Shown here piece by piece: positions 1-6,519 of a DNA stretch of 11,671 nucleotides. The translations under genes and the position numbers were made by a program. The number at the start of each line of letters is the position of its first letter. Position 1 is the first letter of the stretch. The notes beneath the pieces are model-generated. The model did not search any database. It was given only the letters and a program-made list of their open reading frames with translations, and was not told the origin of the DNA. The stretch is from Chloroflexota bacterium (GTDB lineage: Bacteria; Chloroflexota; Dormibacteria; Dormibacterales; Dormibacteraceae): assembly GCA_005880755.1 (NCBI GenBank), contig VBGV01000130.1, positions 1-11,671 on the forward strand, given 5' to 3'.

Positions 1-375
1 ATCAAAGCGCCTCACCACGCATACGTCGTGGTCCAGCACATGTCCGGCGACTGGATCCAGCGCTGCATCGGGTTCGCGCCCACCTACATCGACGGCCAGA
101 CGATCATGGACCGCTCCGGCATCCAGTACCAGGTGCAATACCTCGAAGCAGGCAAGGCTGTGTGCCAGGTCGACCTCGAGCCGCGGCAGTACCGGGAGTG
201 CGTCCCGCCCAACAGCCCGCGCTGGGCGCTCTTCATTGAATCCCAGGGTCGTTGGTCGAAAGCACCCGGCGGATACACCGACATCCAGCTGGGCGACGGC
301 GACGCGCTGGGCTGGCGATACGTGAGGGCGGAGGATCAAGCGCCGGGATCGCCGCCGCTGCCGCGGAGGGTCTGA
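1..375 (+). CDS. Transcobalamin C-terminal-like (DUF4430-type) domain protein, 5'-truncated
   Basis: The reading frame is open at the left edge, so the true start lies outside the window; 124 residues plus TGA are visible. The visible part resembles the C-terminal half of DUF4430/transcobalamin-like domains: a VCQVD strand (residues 54-58), then C67, an aromatic-rich WALF (75-78), a GRW...GGY stretch (83-92) and a final GDGDALGWRY (98-107). The three cysteines (C22, C55, C67) would suit an exported protein with disulfides, but the signal peptide, if any, is outside the window. The last 15 or so residues are proline-rich and low in complexity. The gene converges on the cobalamin operon, leaving 9 bases between the two stop codons. 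A corrinoid-binding or surface role is inferred only from domain resemblance and neighbourhood. It could instead be an unrelated secreted protein with the same fold. Confidence 0.6.
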   Translation: MKAPHHAYVVVQHMSGDWIQRCIGFAPTYIDGQTIMDRSGIQYQVQYLEAGKAVCQVDLEPRQYRECVPPNSPRWALFIESQGRWSKAPGGYTDIQLGDGDALGWRYVRAEDQAPGSPPLPRRV

Positions 376-384
376 CCCAGACCT

Positions 385-1524
385 TCAGCGAACCGCGAAC
401 ACGAGCAGCACCGCCAGCTGGCACAGCTCGGCTGTCGCTCCGCAAACGTCGCCGGTGACGCCGCCGACTCGCTTTCGGGCGAGAACGATGAGCACCAGCG
501 CCGTCAGGGCGACGAACGGCAGCGCGATGAGCGCGCGCCTCCAGTCGAGCGCGCACGCTACCCCGGCGCTGACGGCGCCGACCACCACGTCGAAGCCCCG
601 ACGGCGGGAGTCCCAAGCCGCGACACCGAGTCCACTCGCGCGGACGTACGGCACCAGGACGATCACGGCCAGGACGGCCAGCCGCGACAATCCGCCCGCA
701 ATCACGAGCGCGGCGAGACCGCGGGCAGGGGACATCGACGAGATGGCCGCGACGTCGAGCAAGAGGACCGCGGCGATTGCCGTCACCCCGTACGAACCCA
801 GGCTCGGATCTCGCATCATCTCGAGCCGGTGCGCGGCGTCACCGCGTCCCAGTAGCCCGTCGGCCGAGTCGGCAAGCCCGTCGAGGTGGATGGCGCCCGT
901 CAGCAGGCAGAGCGCGGCCACCGCCGCCGCGGCGCCCAGGAGCGGCGTCGTCGCGGCCCCCACCACAATCCAGACCACGCCCGCGCCCAGCCCCACGAGA
1001 GCCCCGATCGCCGGAAAGTAGGCGCGTCCCAACCTGGCGCCGGGGCTTCCATCCGAATTGGCCACCGGCAGGACAGTCAGGAAGGACATCACGGCACCCA
1101 GAACGTCGCGGAACGTCCGGGCGAGCTCGTTGGCGGGCACGATGCCCAGGCCAACCTCGTTGGTGACGACGACCCCGCTTCGCCGCGCCAGCTCGAAAGC
1201 GGCCTTCTCGGCGCGGGCGCGGATTTCGTCGTTCGAGTGACCGGCTCCTAGGAGGTTGGAGACCCACAGCGTGAGGCAGTCGACGATCACGAAGCTGCCG
1301 TCCGGAGCTGCCTGAACGGCAGCCAGGAGCTGGAGCGGCTCTTCAGTCGTCGCCCAGCTGGGCGGACGCAGCTCGCGATGCCTGCGGATGCGTTCCGCCA
1401 TCTCGCGGTCCTCCGCTGTTGCGGTGGCGATCACTGTCACCGGCTTTCCCGAGTCGCGCCCGAAGCGGCAGGCGAGGTCGGACTTGCCGCTCCGCGCACC
1501 CCCGGTGACAAAGACGAACCCCAT
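385..1524 (-). CDS. cobU-cobS: CobU-CobS fusion: adenosylcobinamide kinase/guanylyltransferase (C-truncated) joined to adenosylcobinamide-GDP ribazoletransferase
   Basis: One 379-residue frame carries two enzymes of cobalamin nucleotide-loop assembly. Residues 1-143 are CobU: P-loop GGARSGKS (8-15), RRHR with H49 at the place of the guanylylated histidine, DCLTLWVSNLL (82-92), and VTNEVGLGIVP (120-130). From about residue 143 the chain is CobS, a polytopic membrane protein: SFLTVLPV (147-154), HLDGLADSADGLLG (213-226), a MMRD...GSYG motif (236-246) and GDVCGATAE (358-366). CobU proteins usually run about 25-35 residues further (181 in Salmonella); that tail is missing and CobS begins at the shared LG of FRDVLG. 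The fused product would make adenosylcobinamide-GDP and couple it to alpha-ribazole at the membrane. The ATG shares one base with the cobO stop (TGATG). An internal ATG at 1089 could start a separate CobS, but no clear ribosome-binding site precedes it. Both domain identities are secure; function of the shortened CobU is not. Confidence 0.88.
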   Translation of the reverse strand: MGFVFVTGGARSGKSDLACRFGRDSGKPVTVIATATAEDREMAERIRRHRELRPPSWATTEEPLQLLAAVQAAPDGSFVIVDCLTLWVSNLLGAGHSNDEIRARAEKAAFELARRSGVVVTNEVGLGIVPANELARTFRDVLGAVMSFLTVLPVANSDGSPGARLGRAYFPAIGALVGLGAGVVWIVVGAATTPLLGAAAAVAALCLLTGAIHLDGLADSADGLLGRGDAAHRLEMMRDPSLGSYGVTAIAAVLLLDVAAISSMSPARGLAALVIAGGLSRLAVLAVIVLVPYVRASGLGVAAWDSRRRGFDVVVGAVSAGVACALDWRRALIALPFVALTALVLIVLARKRVGGVTGDVCGATAELCQLAVLLVFAVR

Positions 1525-2090
1525 CAGAAATCGATCCCGCGAATCGCGCGGACGCCGCGGTCGAAAGCGTGCTTTTGATTGCGCATCTCGGTGACTGTGT
1601 CCGCCAGCTCGGTCAGCTCGGCAGGAGCGTCGCGCCCGGTCGCGATCAGGTTCACGGCAGGAGGTCGCGACCGGATCGCGGAGACGACCTCGTGGGTCGG
1701 GATCCAACCCCAGGTCATCGGATAGGTGACCTCGTCCAGCACGACCAGGCCATAGTCGCCCGACTCGATCTTTTCCCGGGCGACCCGCCAAGCCTCGCGA
1801 GCGACCGCCTGGCTCCGATCCATGTCGCGCGAGTCCCACGTGAAGCCGTCGCCGAGGGTCCACCACTCGACGCCGAGGCGCATCGCAATCTCGCGCTCGC
1901 CCACTTTCCACCGCTCCGACTTCACGAACTGGATCACGCACACCTTCCAGCCGCGGGCGACCGCGCGCAGCGCGGTACCGAAAGCCGCCGTGGATTTCCC
2001 TTTACCGTCTCCGGTGTTCACGATCACGACCGAGTGAGCCTTGCGCGAGGCGCGGGGCGGAGGCTCGAGCGGCACCTCGCTGGGTTTCAA
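1524..2090 (-). CDS. cobO: Corrinoid adenosyltransferase (ATP:cob(I)alamin/cobyrinate type)
   Basis: CobO/CobA-type (BtuR) enzyme, about 188 residues, which transfers the 5'-deoxyadenosyl group from ATP to reduced corrinoids in the cytoplasm. Seen: the family P-loop TGDGKGKST, the VIQFVKS strand, LDEVTYPMTWGWI in the middle, and the closing block ATGRDAP, ELADTVTEM, KHAFDRGV, RGIDF, all typical of this family. The start is uncertain. I chose TTG at 2090 because it overlaps the btuD stop as TTGA, matching the GTGA overlaps of the two preceding genes. GTG at 2075 (183 residues) is an alternative, and no ATG lies in frame before the P-loop. The stop shares a base with the cobU-cobS ATG. In this operon the enzyme would adenosylate imported cobinamide or cobalamin ahead of CobU. 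Confidence 0.92.
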   Translation of the reverse strand: MKPSEVPLEPPPRASRKAHSVVIVNTGDGKGKSTAAFGTALRAVARGWKVCVIQFVKSERWKVGEREIAMRLGVEWWTLGDGFTWDSRDMDRSQAVAREAWRVAREKIESGDYGLVVLDEVTYPMTWGWIPTHEVVSAIRSRPPAVNLIATGRDAPAELTELADTVTEMRNQKHAFDRGVRAIRGIDF

Positions 2091-2860
2091 CTCCGCACCG
2101 GAACAACGGCGGTCCCCGATCCATTCATCTGAATCACCCTCACCTGGGCGCGGTAGTGCTCCGTGATCGCGCGCTCGGTGAGGACCTCGGCCGCCGGGCC
2201 GACGGCTGCAAGCCGGCCGTCGACAAGCAGCGCAAGCCGGTCCGCGTACTGGCCTGCGAGCGTCAGCTCGTGCATGGCAGCGATCACCGTCAGCTCCTGC
2301 TCCCTCCGCAGCTGGTCGATCAGCTCCAACACCGATTGCTGGCGTCCGACATCGAGCGAGGAGGTAGGTTCGTCGATGAGGAGCACCGGTGCTTGCTGCG
2401 CCAGGGCGCGGGCGATGGCGGCGCGCTGCCTTTCGCCGCCGCTCAACCGGTCGAGCGGACGCGAGGCCAGCTCTTCCATCGAGAGCCTGCGCACGACCTC
2501 CCTCACGATGCCCCGGTCGCGCGCGCTCTCCTTGCCAAGGTAGCCAAGATGCGGCGCTCTGCCGAGGAGCACGTATTGCGACACTGTCATGCCGACCGGC
2601 ATCTGCGGTTCCTGGACCAGGACCGCCACCTGCCGCGCCACCTCCCGGGAGCTCAACTCGGTCACGGCACGGCTTCCGATGCTGATCGCGCCCCGAAACG
2701 GCACCAGGCGTGCAATCGCCCGCAGGATCGTGGTCTTGCCCGCGCCGTTCGGCCCGATGAGCGCCAACCATTCGCCGGAGGCGACGCTCAGGTCGAGGTC
2801 CCAAACCACAGGCGCGCCGTCATACGCGACCGACACGCCGGCCAGGACCACGTCGCTCAC
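2087..2860 (-). CDS. btuD: Corrinoid ABC transporter ATP-binding protein
   Basis: A 257-residue ATPase of the iron-siderophore/B12 (FecE/BtuD) importer class, energising the permease from the cytoplasmic face. All nucleotide-binding elements are present: Walker A GPNGAGKT (36-43), Q-loop Q83 (LVQEPQ), signature LSGGERQRA (139-147), Walker B VLLIDEP with catalytic E164, D-loop SSLD and H-loop H197 (AAMHEL). The GTG start at 2860 overlaps the btuC stop by four bases (GTGA), so translation is probably coupled. The stop overlaps the proposed cobO TTG. Siderophore transport uses the same protein family; the upstream cobalamin riboswitch and the flanking cob genes are what favour corrinoids. Confidence 0.92.
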   Translation of the reverse strand: MSDVVLAGVSVAYDGAPVVWDLDLSVASGEWLALIGPNGAGKTTILRAIARLVPFRGAISIGSRAVTELSSREVARQVAVLVQEPQMPVGMTVSQYVLLGRAPHLGYLGKESARDRGIVREVVRRLSMEELASRPLDRLSGGERQRAAIARALAQQAPVLLIDEPTSSLDVGRQQSVLELIDQLRREQELTVIAAMHELTLAGQYADRLALLVDGRLAAVGPAAEVLTERAITEHYRAQVRVIQMNGSGTAVVPVRS

Positions 2861-3921
2861 AGCGCCGCCGCTCGGGTCGAGCGCATGACAGCGATGAAGA
2901 AAGGCGCTCCGAGAAAGGCTGTGATCACCCCGATGGGCAGCTCGGCCGGGGCGACGACGGTCCGGGCTCCTGCATCGGCCAGGACGAGAAACGCCGCCCC
3001 GAACAGCATCGACAGGGGAATCACGACCCGGTAGCTGCGGCCGATCAAGAGCCGGATGGCGTGCGGCACGATGATGCCGACGAAAGCGATCGTGCCGGCC
3101 ACAGCCACCACCGCCGCGGTCCCCAGTGTCGCCGCGACCACGACGATAAGGCGCACTCGGCGGACAGGTATGCCAAGGCTTGTGACCTCGTCCTCGCCGA
3201 GCGTCAAGGCGTCCAGCAAGCGCCGGTGCACGAAGATTGCCGCCGCGCTCAGGATCACGTACGGCAGGATGAGGAGCACGTCGTCCCAGCCTGCGGTCAC
3301 CAGGCGCCCCAGGATCCACGAGTAGACCTGGCGGATGGAGGCGGTCTGGGTTTGCTGGACGTACGACTGGATCGAGTTGAAGAATGCGGCGATCGCGACG
3401 CCGGCGAGGATGAGCCCGGTGGCGGAGCGAAGACCCGTGACCGAGCGACCCAGCGCGTAAGCGCCGGCCACCGCTGCACCTGCGCCCACGAATGCGGCGA
3501 GCGGAATGATGTTGACGCCGAGGATCGAGGTGCCCGGGGCAAACGCGATCGCAAGCGTCGCGCCGAGATTTGCGCCGGCGGCGGCTCCGAGCAGGTACGG
3601 GTCGGCGAGCGGGTTGCGAAAGACGCCCTGATACGCGGCGCCGGACACGGCCAGCGTGCCGCCCACCAGCACGCCGAGGACGACTCGGGGAAACCTTAGC
3701 GACCACAGGATGTTGGCCTGGCCGGGATCGACTTGGCCTCCGATGAGCGCCTGCACAACGGCGCCCACGCCGATGTGGACCGGGCCGACGAGCACACCGA
3801 CCGCACAGCAGATGACCAGCGCGCCGAGCCCGGCGGCGGCCCAAGGCCAAGGCAACCTCGGCATACCGGCGAGGGCGGCCGGCCGCTCCGACACCACGCT
3901 CACGGTTACGGTCGCCGTCAC
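2857..3921 (-). CDS. btuC: Corrinoid ABC transporter permease
   Basis: A 354-residue polytopic membrane protein of the FecCD/BtuC family, of usual length, with hydrophobic segments spread from about residue 28 to 346. Family landmarks are in order: YQGVFRNPLADPYLLG (97-112), the LGEDEVTSLG segment (241-250) that forms the coupling helix contacting the ATPase, FVGIIVPHAIRLLIG (280-294), and ELPIGVITAFLGAPFF (327-342). The GTG start at 3921 overlaps the btuF TGA by four bases. Upstream in-frame starts would lie inside btuF and are not favoured. It should form the homodimeric channel of the importer, receiving corrinoid from BtuF. Substrate is inferred from the operon, since FecCD permeases for haem and siderophores look alike at this level. 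Confidence 0.93.
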   Translation of the reverse strand: MTATVTVSVVSERPAALAGMPRLPWPWAAAGLGALVICCAVGVLVGPVHIGVGAVVQALIGGQVDPGQANILWSLRFPRVVLGVLVGGTLAVSGAAYQGVFRNPLADPYLLGAAAGANLGATLAIAFAPGTSILGVNIIPLAAFVGAGAAVAGAYALGRSVTGLRSATGLILAGVAIAAFFNSIQSYVQQTQTASIRQVYSWILGRLVTAGWDDVLLILPYVILSAAAIFVHRRLLDALTLGEDEVTSLGIPVRRVRLIVVVAATLGTAAVVAVAGTIAFVGIIVPHAIRLLIGRSYRVVIPLSMLFGAAFLVLADAGARTVVAPAELPIGVITAFLGAPFFIAVMRSTRAAAL

Positions 3922-4877
3922 GCGGCCATTTCGATCTGCTTGACCTGCGAGGCGACCGCACGCATGAAGTCGACGATCCTGGGGCCCCACCGAGAGGCGA
4001 TGTCATCGTCCACTCCGACCACATGCCCGGACTTCACGGCCGCGATCGCGCGCCATCCTGGCCGGGCCGCGACTGCGTTCAGGTCTTGCTGGCAGCACTT
4101 GGTATCGGCCAGCACGATGAGGTCGGGATTCGAGGACACGATGAACTCGGGCGAGAGTTGGGGGTAGTCCGGCGTGGCGGCGGTCGCCGCGTCGGCGATG
4201 TTGGTCAGGCCCAGCAGCTTGTAAGCCTGCCCGATGAAAGTGGCAGAGGTCACCGAGTAGAAGGTGTTGTCCAGCTCGTGATAGACCTTCAGCCGGCGAG
4301 CCGGTTTGGACACTGACGCGACGAGTGCGCCGACCTGCGAGCGCATCGAGGCGACGAGCGAATCTGCTTGAGTAGAGTGCCCGGTGGCCAATCCCAGCTG
4401 CTTGATCTGCAAGTAACTGTCGTCGAGGTTCCTGGCGGCCGGCTCGAGGAGGATCGGGACGTTCAGCGCTTGCATGCCGTGGACGAGGCTTCCCGTGTCC
4501 TCTGCGGCCACGACGAGGTCTGGGGTGTAGGCGGCGATGGCTTCGATGTTCGGCGTGAAGCCGGAAAGCTTGGTCGTGGGCGCGTTCGCGGGGAAGTTCG
4601 ACTGGTCGTCGACCGCGATGACCTGGGAGCCGGCGCCGATCGCAAACAGCATCTCGGTCGCGGTGGGCGACAACGAGACGACGCGATGTGGCTGGTGCGC
4701 GATCGTGACGATGGCGCCGCTCGGCTCCGTGATCGAAACCGGAAAGTGCGACGCCGGTGCCGAAGTCGACGATGTTGGCGTCCCACCGCATGACGCGACG
4801 AGAAAAACGGAAACGAACGCGACGGCGAAAAATCGGAAGGCCAGTTTCGCGCTGGCCCCTGGCTGATGCATACGCAT
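3918..4877 (-). CDS. btuF: Corrinoid-binding lipoprotein of ABC transporter (BtuF-like)
   Basis: A 319-residue cluster A-II (TroA/FhuD/BtuF fold) solute-binding protein. The N-terminus has a short basic stretch, a hydrophobic run (about 13-27) and a lipobox VASC with C30 as the lipid-anchored residue, then a Ser/Thr/Pro-rich linker. The binding fold starts at RVVSLSPTATEMLFAIGAG (65-83) and ends near VDFMRAV (302-308). DDDIASRWGPRIV (290-302) sits where BtuF proteins carry the conserved loop before the last helix. A vicinal cysteine pair, C261-C262, is unusual. The start ATG at 4877 is preceded by GGAGGA with 7-8 bases of spacing; a second ATG two codons later is also possible. That SD lies in a predicted hairpin downstream of a cobalamin riboswitch, which strongly supports corrinoid as ligand. 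First gene of the riboswitch-controlled block. Confidence 0.92.
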   Translation of the reverse strand: MRMHQPGASAKLAFRFFAVAFVSVFLVASCGGTPTSSTSAPASHFPVSITEPSGAIVTIAHQPHRVVSLSPTATEMLFAIGAGSQVIAVDDQSNFPANAPTTKLSGFTPNIEAIAAYTPDLVVAAEDTGSLVHGMQALNVPILLEPAARNLDDSYLQIKQLGLATGHSTQADSLVASMRSQVGALVASVSKPARRLKVYHELDNTFYSVTSATFIGQAYKLLGLTNIADAATAATPDYPQLSPEFIVSSNPDLIVLADTKCCQQDLNAVAARPGWRAIAAVKSGHVVGVDDDIASRWGPRIVDFMRAVASQVKQIEMAA

Positions 4878-4885
4878 CTAGCGGT

Positions 4886-4935
4886 CCTCCGGCGGCAGCG
4901 GCCCCACCTTGCAGGGGAAACCTCGCCGCAGGAGG
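4886..4935 (-). promoter_or_regulatory. Predicted SD-sequestering hairpin (riboswitch expression platform) upstream of btuF
   Basis: Read on the minus strand, the arm CCTCCTGCGGCG (4935-4924) can pair with TGCCGCCGGAGG (4897-4886). This gives five pairs, one T/C mismatch, then six pairs including one G-U. The second arm contains the GGAGG Shine-Dalgarno of btuF. Inside the loop, CCCC (4917-4914) can pair with GGGG (4905-4902). No U-tract follows, so this is not an intrinsic terminator. It fits a translational OFF switch, with ligand-bound aptamer favouring SD burial. The pairing is seen in the sequence; the link to ligand state is inferred, and the alternative antisequestering pairing was not identified. 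Confidence 0.6.
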
Positions 4936-4967
4936 CGCCCCTACTGATCCGCGCAGTGGGATCGACC

Positions 4968-5116
4968 GCTCACGGGACAGGTCTCCTGGCTTGTGGATCA
5001 ATGCGCTCCGGCCGCCTTCCTGAAGCTCTCGCCTCAGTGGCCGCTGGCCGGACGCTCCCCACTCACAGTTGCGCGACAGCGCCGGATTTGAACCGGCTTC
5101 CCGCAATCCAGTGAGC
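4968..5116 (-). ncRNA. Cobalamin riboswitch (AdoCbl/B12 aptamer)
   Basis: On the minus strand the region contains the landmarks of the B12 aptamer in order: GGGAAGCCGGTTCAAATCC, then GCTGTCGCGCAACTGT, GCCACTG, GGAAGGC, and near the end AGCCAGGAGACCTG, a match to the B12-box consensus. GCTCAC (5116-5111) and GTGAGC (4973-4968) are exact complements and set the likely P1 helix, giving a compact aptamer of about 149 bases. TTGCG and CGCAA can form the helix enclosing the GGTTCAAATCC arm. It lies 20 bases after the cobT stop and 90 bases before the btuF ATG, in the same direction as both. It should lower expression of btuFCD-cobO-cobUS when adenosylcobalamin or a related corrinoid is plentiful. 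Confidence 0.93.
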
Positions 5117-5136
5117 TATTCAGTTGTGGAAATTCA

Positions 5137-6162
5137 TTATGAGCGCTCCGAAACCCCCGCCTCGTCGAAGGTCGCCATCTCGTTGAGAAGGCGCACCGCC
5201 GCGCGAACCACCATCAGCGCGAGCGCGGCGCCGGTGCCCTCGCCGAGGCGGAGGTCGAGGTCGAGCAAGGGTCGCAACCCGAGCCGTTCGAGCACCGCGC
5301 CGTGTCCGCGCTCGTGCGAGCGATGCGACGCCACCATGTACCCGGTCGCCGCCGGCGCAATCGCCGCCGCCACCAGTGCCGCGCAGCCCGAGATGAAGCC
5401 GTCGATGATGACGGGCTTGCGCTTCTCCGCAGCCTCCAGGATCACGCCGACCAAACCCGCGATCTCAAGCCCGCCGACCGAGGCCAACGTGTCGATCGGG
5501 CCGCGCGCGATGGACTCCGCATTGACCTGCAGCGCGCGGCGTACCGCATCCAGCTTTCGCTCGAGACCTTCGTCGTCGACCCCGGTGCCCCTGCCGACGA
5601 CGATCCCCGGATCGAGCTTCGTCAACGCGCAGATCACGGCCGCCGACGCCGTCGTATTACCGATGCCCATGTCGCCCGTGAGCGCGATGTCGAGCCGCTC
5701 ATCGCGGACGAGCCCGCGTCCCACCTCGATCGCCCGATTCGCCTCTTCGATGCTCATCGCGGGTCCTTGCGTGATGTTGCCCGTGCCGCGTCTCACCTTG
5801 ACCGCGCGCAGGTGCGTGTGTGAGGGCAACTCTGCATCCACCCCGATGTCGGCGACCACGACCCGCGCGTGGACCTCGCGCGCCAGGACGTTGATCGCCG
5901 CGCCGCCGCGCAGGAAGTTGAGGACCATCTGAGCAGTGACCTCGCGCGGGTACGCGCTCACGCCCTCGGCCGCGACGCCGTGGTCCGCCGCGAGCGTGAA
6001 GACGACGGCCTCGCGCAAAGGAGGATCGATTCGACCCGTCATGCCCGCAAGCCGCACCGTGAGGTCCTCGAGCCGGCCGAGGCTCCCCGCGGGCTTGGTC
6101 AACCGCGCCTGCCGCGCCGCAGCCTGTTCCATCGCTCCTTCGTCCAGCGGCTGAATCGCCAT
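5137..6162 (-). CDS. cobT: Nicotinate-nucleotide-dimethylbenzimidazole phosphoribosyltransferase
   Basis: A 341-residue cytoplasmic enzyme of typical CobT length. It transfers ribose phosphate from nicotinate mononucleotide to the lower-ligand base, giving alpha-ribazole phosphate for CobS. Landmarks: LTKPAGSLGRLE (21-32), AADHGV (58-63), YPREVTAQMV (71-80), GGAAINVLAR (86-95), GDMGIGNTT (163-171), GRGTGVDDEGLERK (190-203), GFISGCAALVA (255-265) and LRLGEGTGA (304-312). E308 in LGEGTGA corresponds to the catalytic glutamate of Salmonella CobT (E317). D164 stands where Salmonella has a glutamate. The ATG at 6162 gives a normal N-terminus but has no clear Shine-Dalgarno. A TACCGT box sits at -12 to -7 from the ATG, suggesting a leaderless message. 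It lies upstream of the riboswitch, so its own translation should escape that switch. No CobC phosphatase gene is visible nearby. Confidence 0.95.
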   Translation of the reverse strand: MAIQPLDEGAMEQAAARQARLTKPAGSLGRLEDLTVRLAGMTGRIDPPLREAVVFTLAADHGVAAEGVSAYPREVTAQMVLNFLRGGAAINVLAREVHARVVVADIGVDAELPSHTHLRAVKVRRGTGNITQGPAMSIEEANRAIEVGRGLVRDERLDIALTGDMGIGNTTASAAVICALTKLDPGIVVGRGTGVDDEGLERKLDAVRRALQVNAESIARGPIDTLASVGGLEIAGLVGVILEAAEKRKPVIIDGFISGCAALVAAAIAPAATGYMVASHRSHERGHGAVLERLGLRPLLDLDLRLGEGTGAALALMVVRAAVRLLNEMATFDEAGVSERS

Positions 6163-6180
6163 GTGGGTACGGTAGCCGTC
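6163..6180. promoter_or_regulatory. Candidate divergent leaderless promoter between cobT and the YjbR-family gene
   Basis: Only 18 bases separate the divergent start codons (ATG at 6162 minus, GTG at 6181 plus), and neither gene has a convincing Shine-Dalgarno. The spacer holds TACGGT on the plus strand (6168-6173, -13 to -8 of the GTG). On the minus strand it holds TACCGT (6174-6169, -12 to -7 of the ATG). Both fit the TAnnnT form of a -10 box placed for transcription starting at the first codon base. No -35 box was convincing. Either gene could instead be read from promoters inside the other. Confidence 0.4.
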
Positions 6181-6519
6181 GTGACCTTTCGCCAGTTCCG
6201 CAAGCTGTGCCTATCGATGCCGGAGGCGGAAGAGCTCGAGACGTGGGGCGAGGCGACGTTTCGCGTCCGCGGCAGGATCTTCGCCATGGGCTCGTCCGAG
6301 GGATCGTCGGTTTCCGTCAAGGCCTCGCTCGACGACCAGTCCGGGCTGGTGGCGATGGACCCGAAGACCTTTGCGGTTTCGGCTTACACCGGTCGGTTCG
6401 GCTGGGTGAGCGTGAAGCTGTCTCGGCTAGGGACTGAGCTCGGCGAGAGGCTGATCAAAAACGCCTGGGAGCGGAGCGCCCCCAGGCGTCTGAGCAATCA
6501 GAAAGCGCGGCGTCTGTAG
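6181..6519 (+). CDS. MmcQ/YjbR family protein
   Basis: A 112-residue protein matching the small MmcQ/YjbR family (CyaY-like fold, sometimes described as DNA-binding with a double-wing motif; the biological role is not settled). Seen: an N-terminal FRQFRKLCLSMPEAEELETWG segment spanning residues 3-23, then FRVRGRIFAMG (27-37), a VSVKASLDDQ strand (44-53) and a C-terminal WVSVKLSRL...ELGERLIKNAWERSAP block (75-101), in the family order. GTG at 6181 gives the usual full N-terminus; ATG at 6217 would remove the first helix. The spacer to the cobT start is 18 bases, and the 3' end runs 22 bases into the convergent GlsB-like gene. Nothing ties it functionally to cobalamin except position. Confidence 0.82.
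   Translation: MTFRQFRKLCLSMPEAEELETWGEATFRVRGRIFAMGSSEGSSVSVKASLDDQSGLVAMDPKTFAVSAYTGRFGWVSVKLSRLGTELGERLIKNAWERSAPRRLSNQKARRL

Noticed and set aside
375..385. Bidirectional terminator between the convergent stop codons at the left end
   Set aside because: Only 9 bases separate the stops and no stem with a T-run is visible around them.
1087..1110. Frameshift or sequencing error as the cause of the CobU-CobS join
   Set aside because: The missing CobU tail is not found in the other frames near the join; there is no spare DNA between the two parts. A real in-frame fusion or deletion fits better, though assembly error cannot be excluded.
1525..1941. Upstream extension of the cobU-cobS frame
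   Set aside because: The added 139 residues are an Arg-rich off-frame reading of cobO. The ATG at 1524 gives the standard CobU N-terminus.
2860..4024. Upstream extension of the btuD frame to give a 645-residue protein
   Set aside because: The extra part is an out-of-frame, Arg-rich reading of btuC. The GTG overlapping the btuC stop gives a full, normal-length ATPase.
3918..5106. Minus-strand 367-codon frame overlapping btuF
   Set aside because: An Arg-rich alternative frame of btuF that also runs through the riboswitch; no domain resemblance.
5078..5110. tRNA-like T-arm (GGTTCAAATCC on the minus strand)
   Set aside because: No acceptor, D or anticodon arms fit around it. It is the conserved GGTxxAAxTCC arm of the cobalamin aptamer, followed by GCTGTCGCGCAACTGT.
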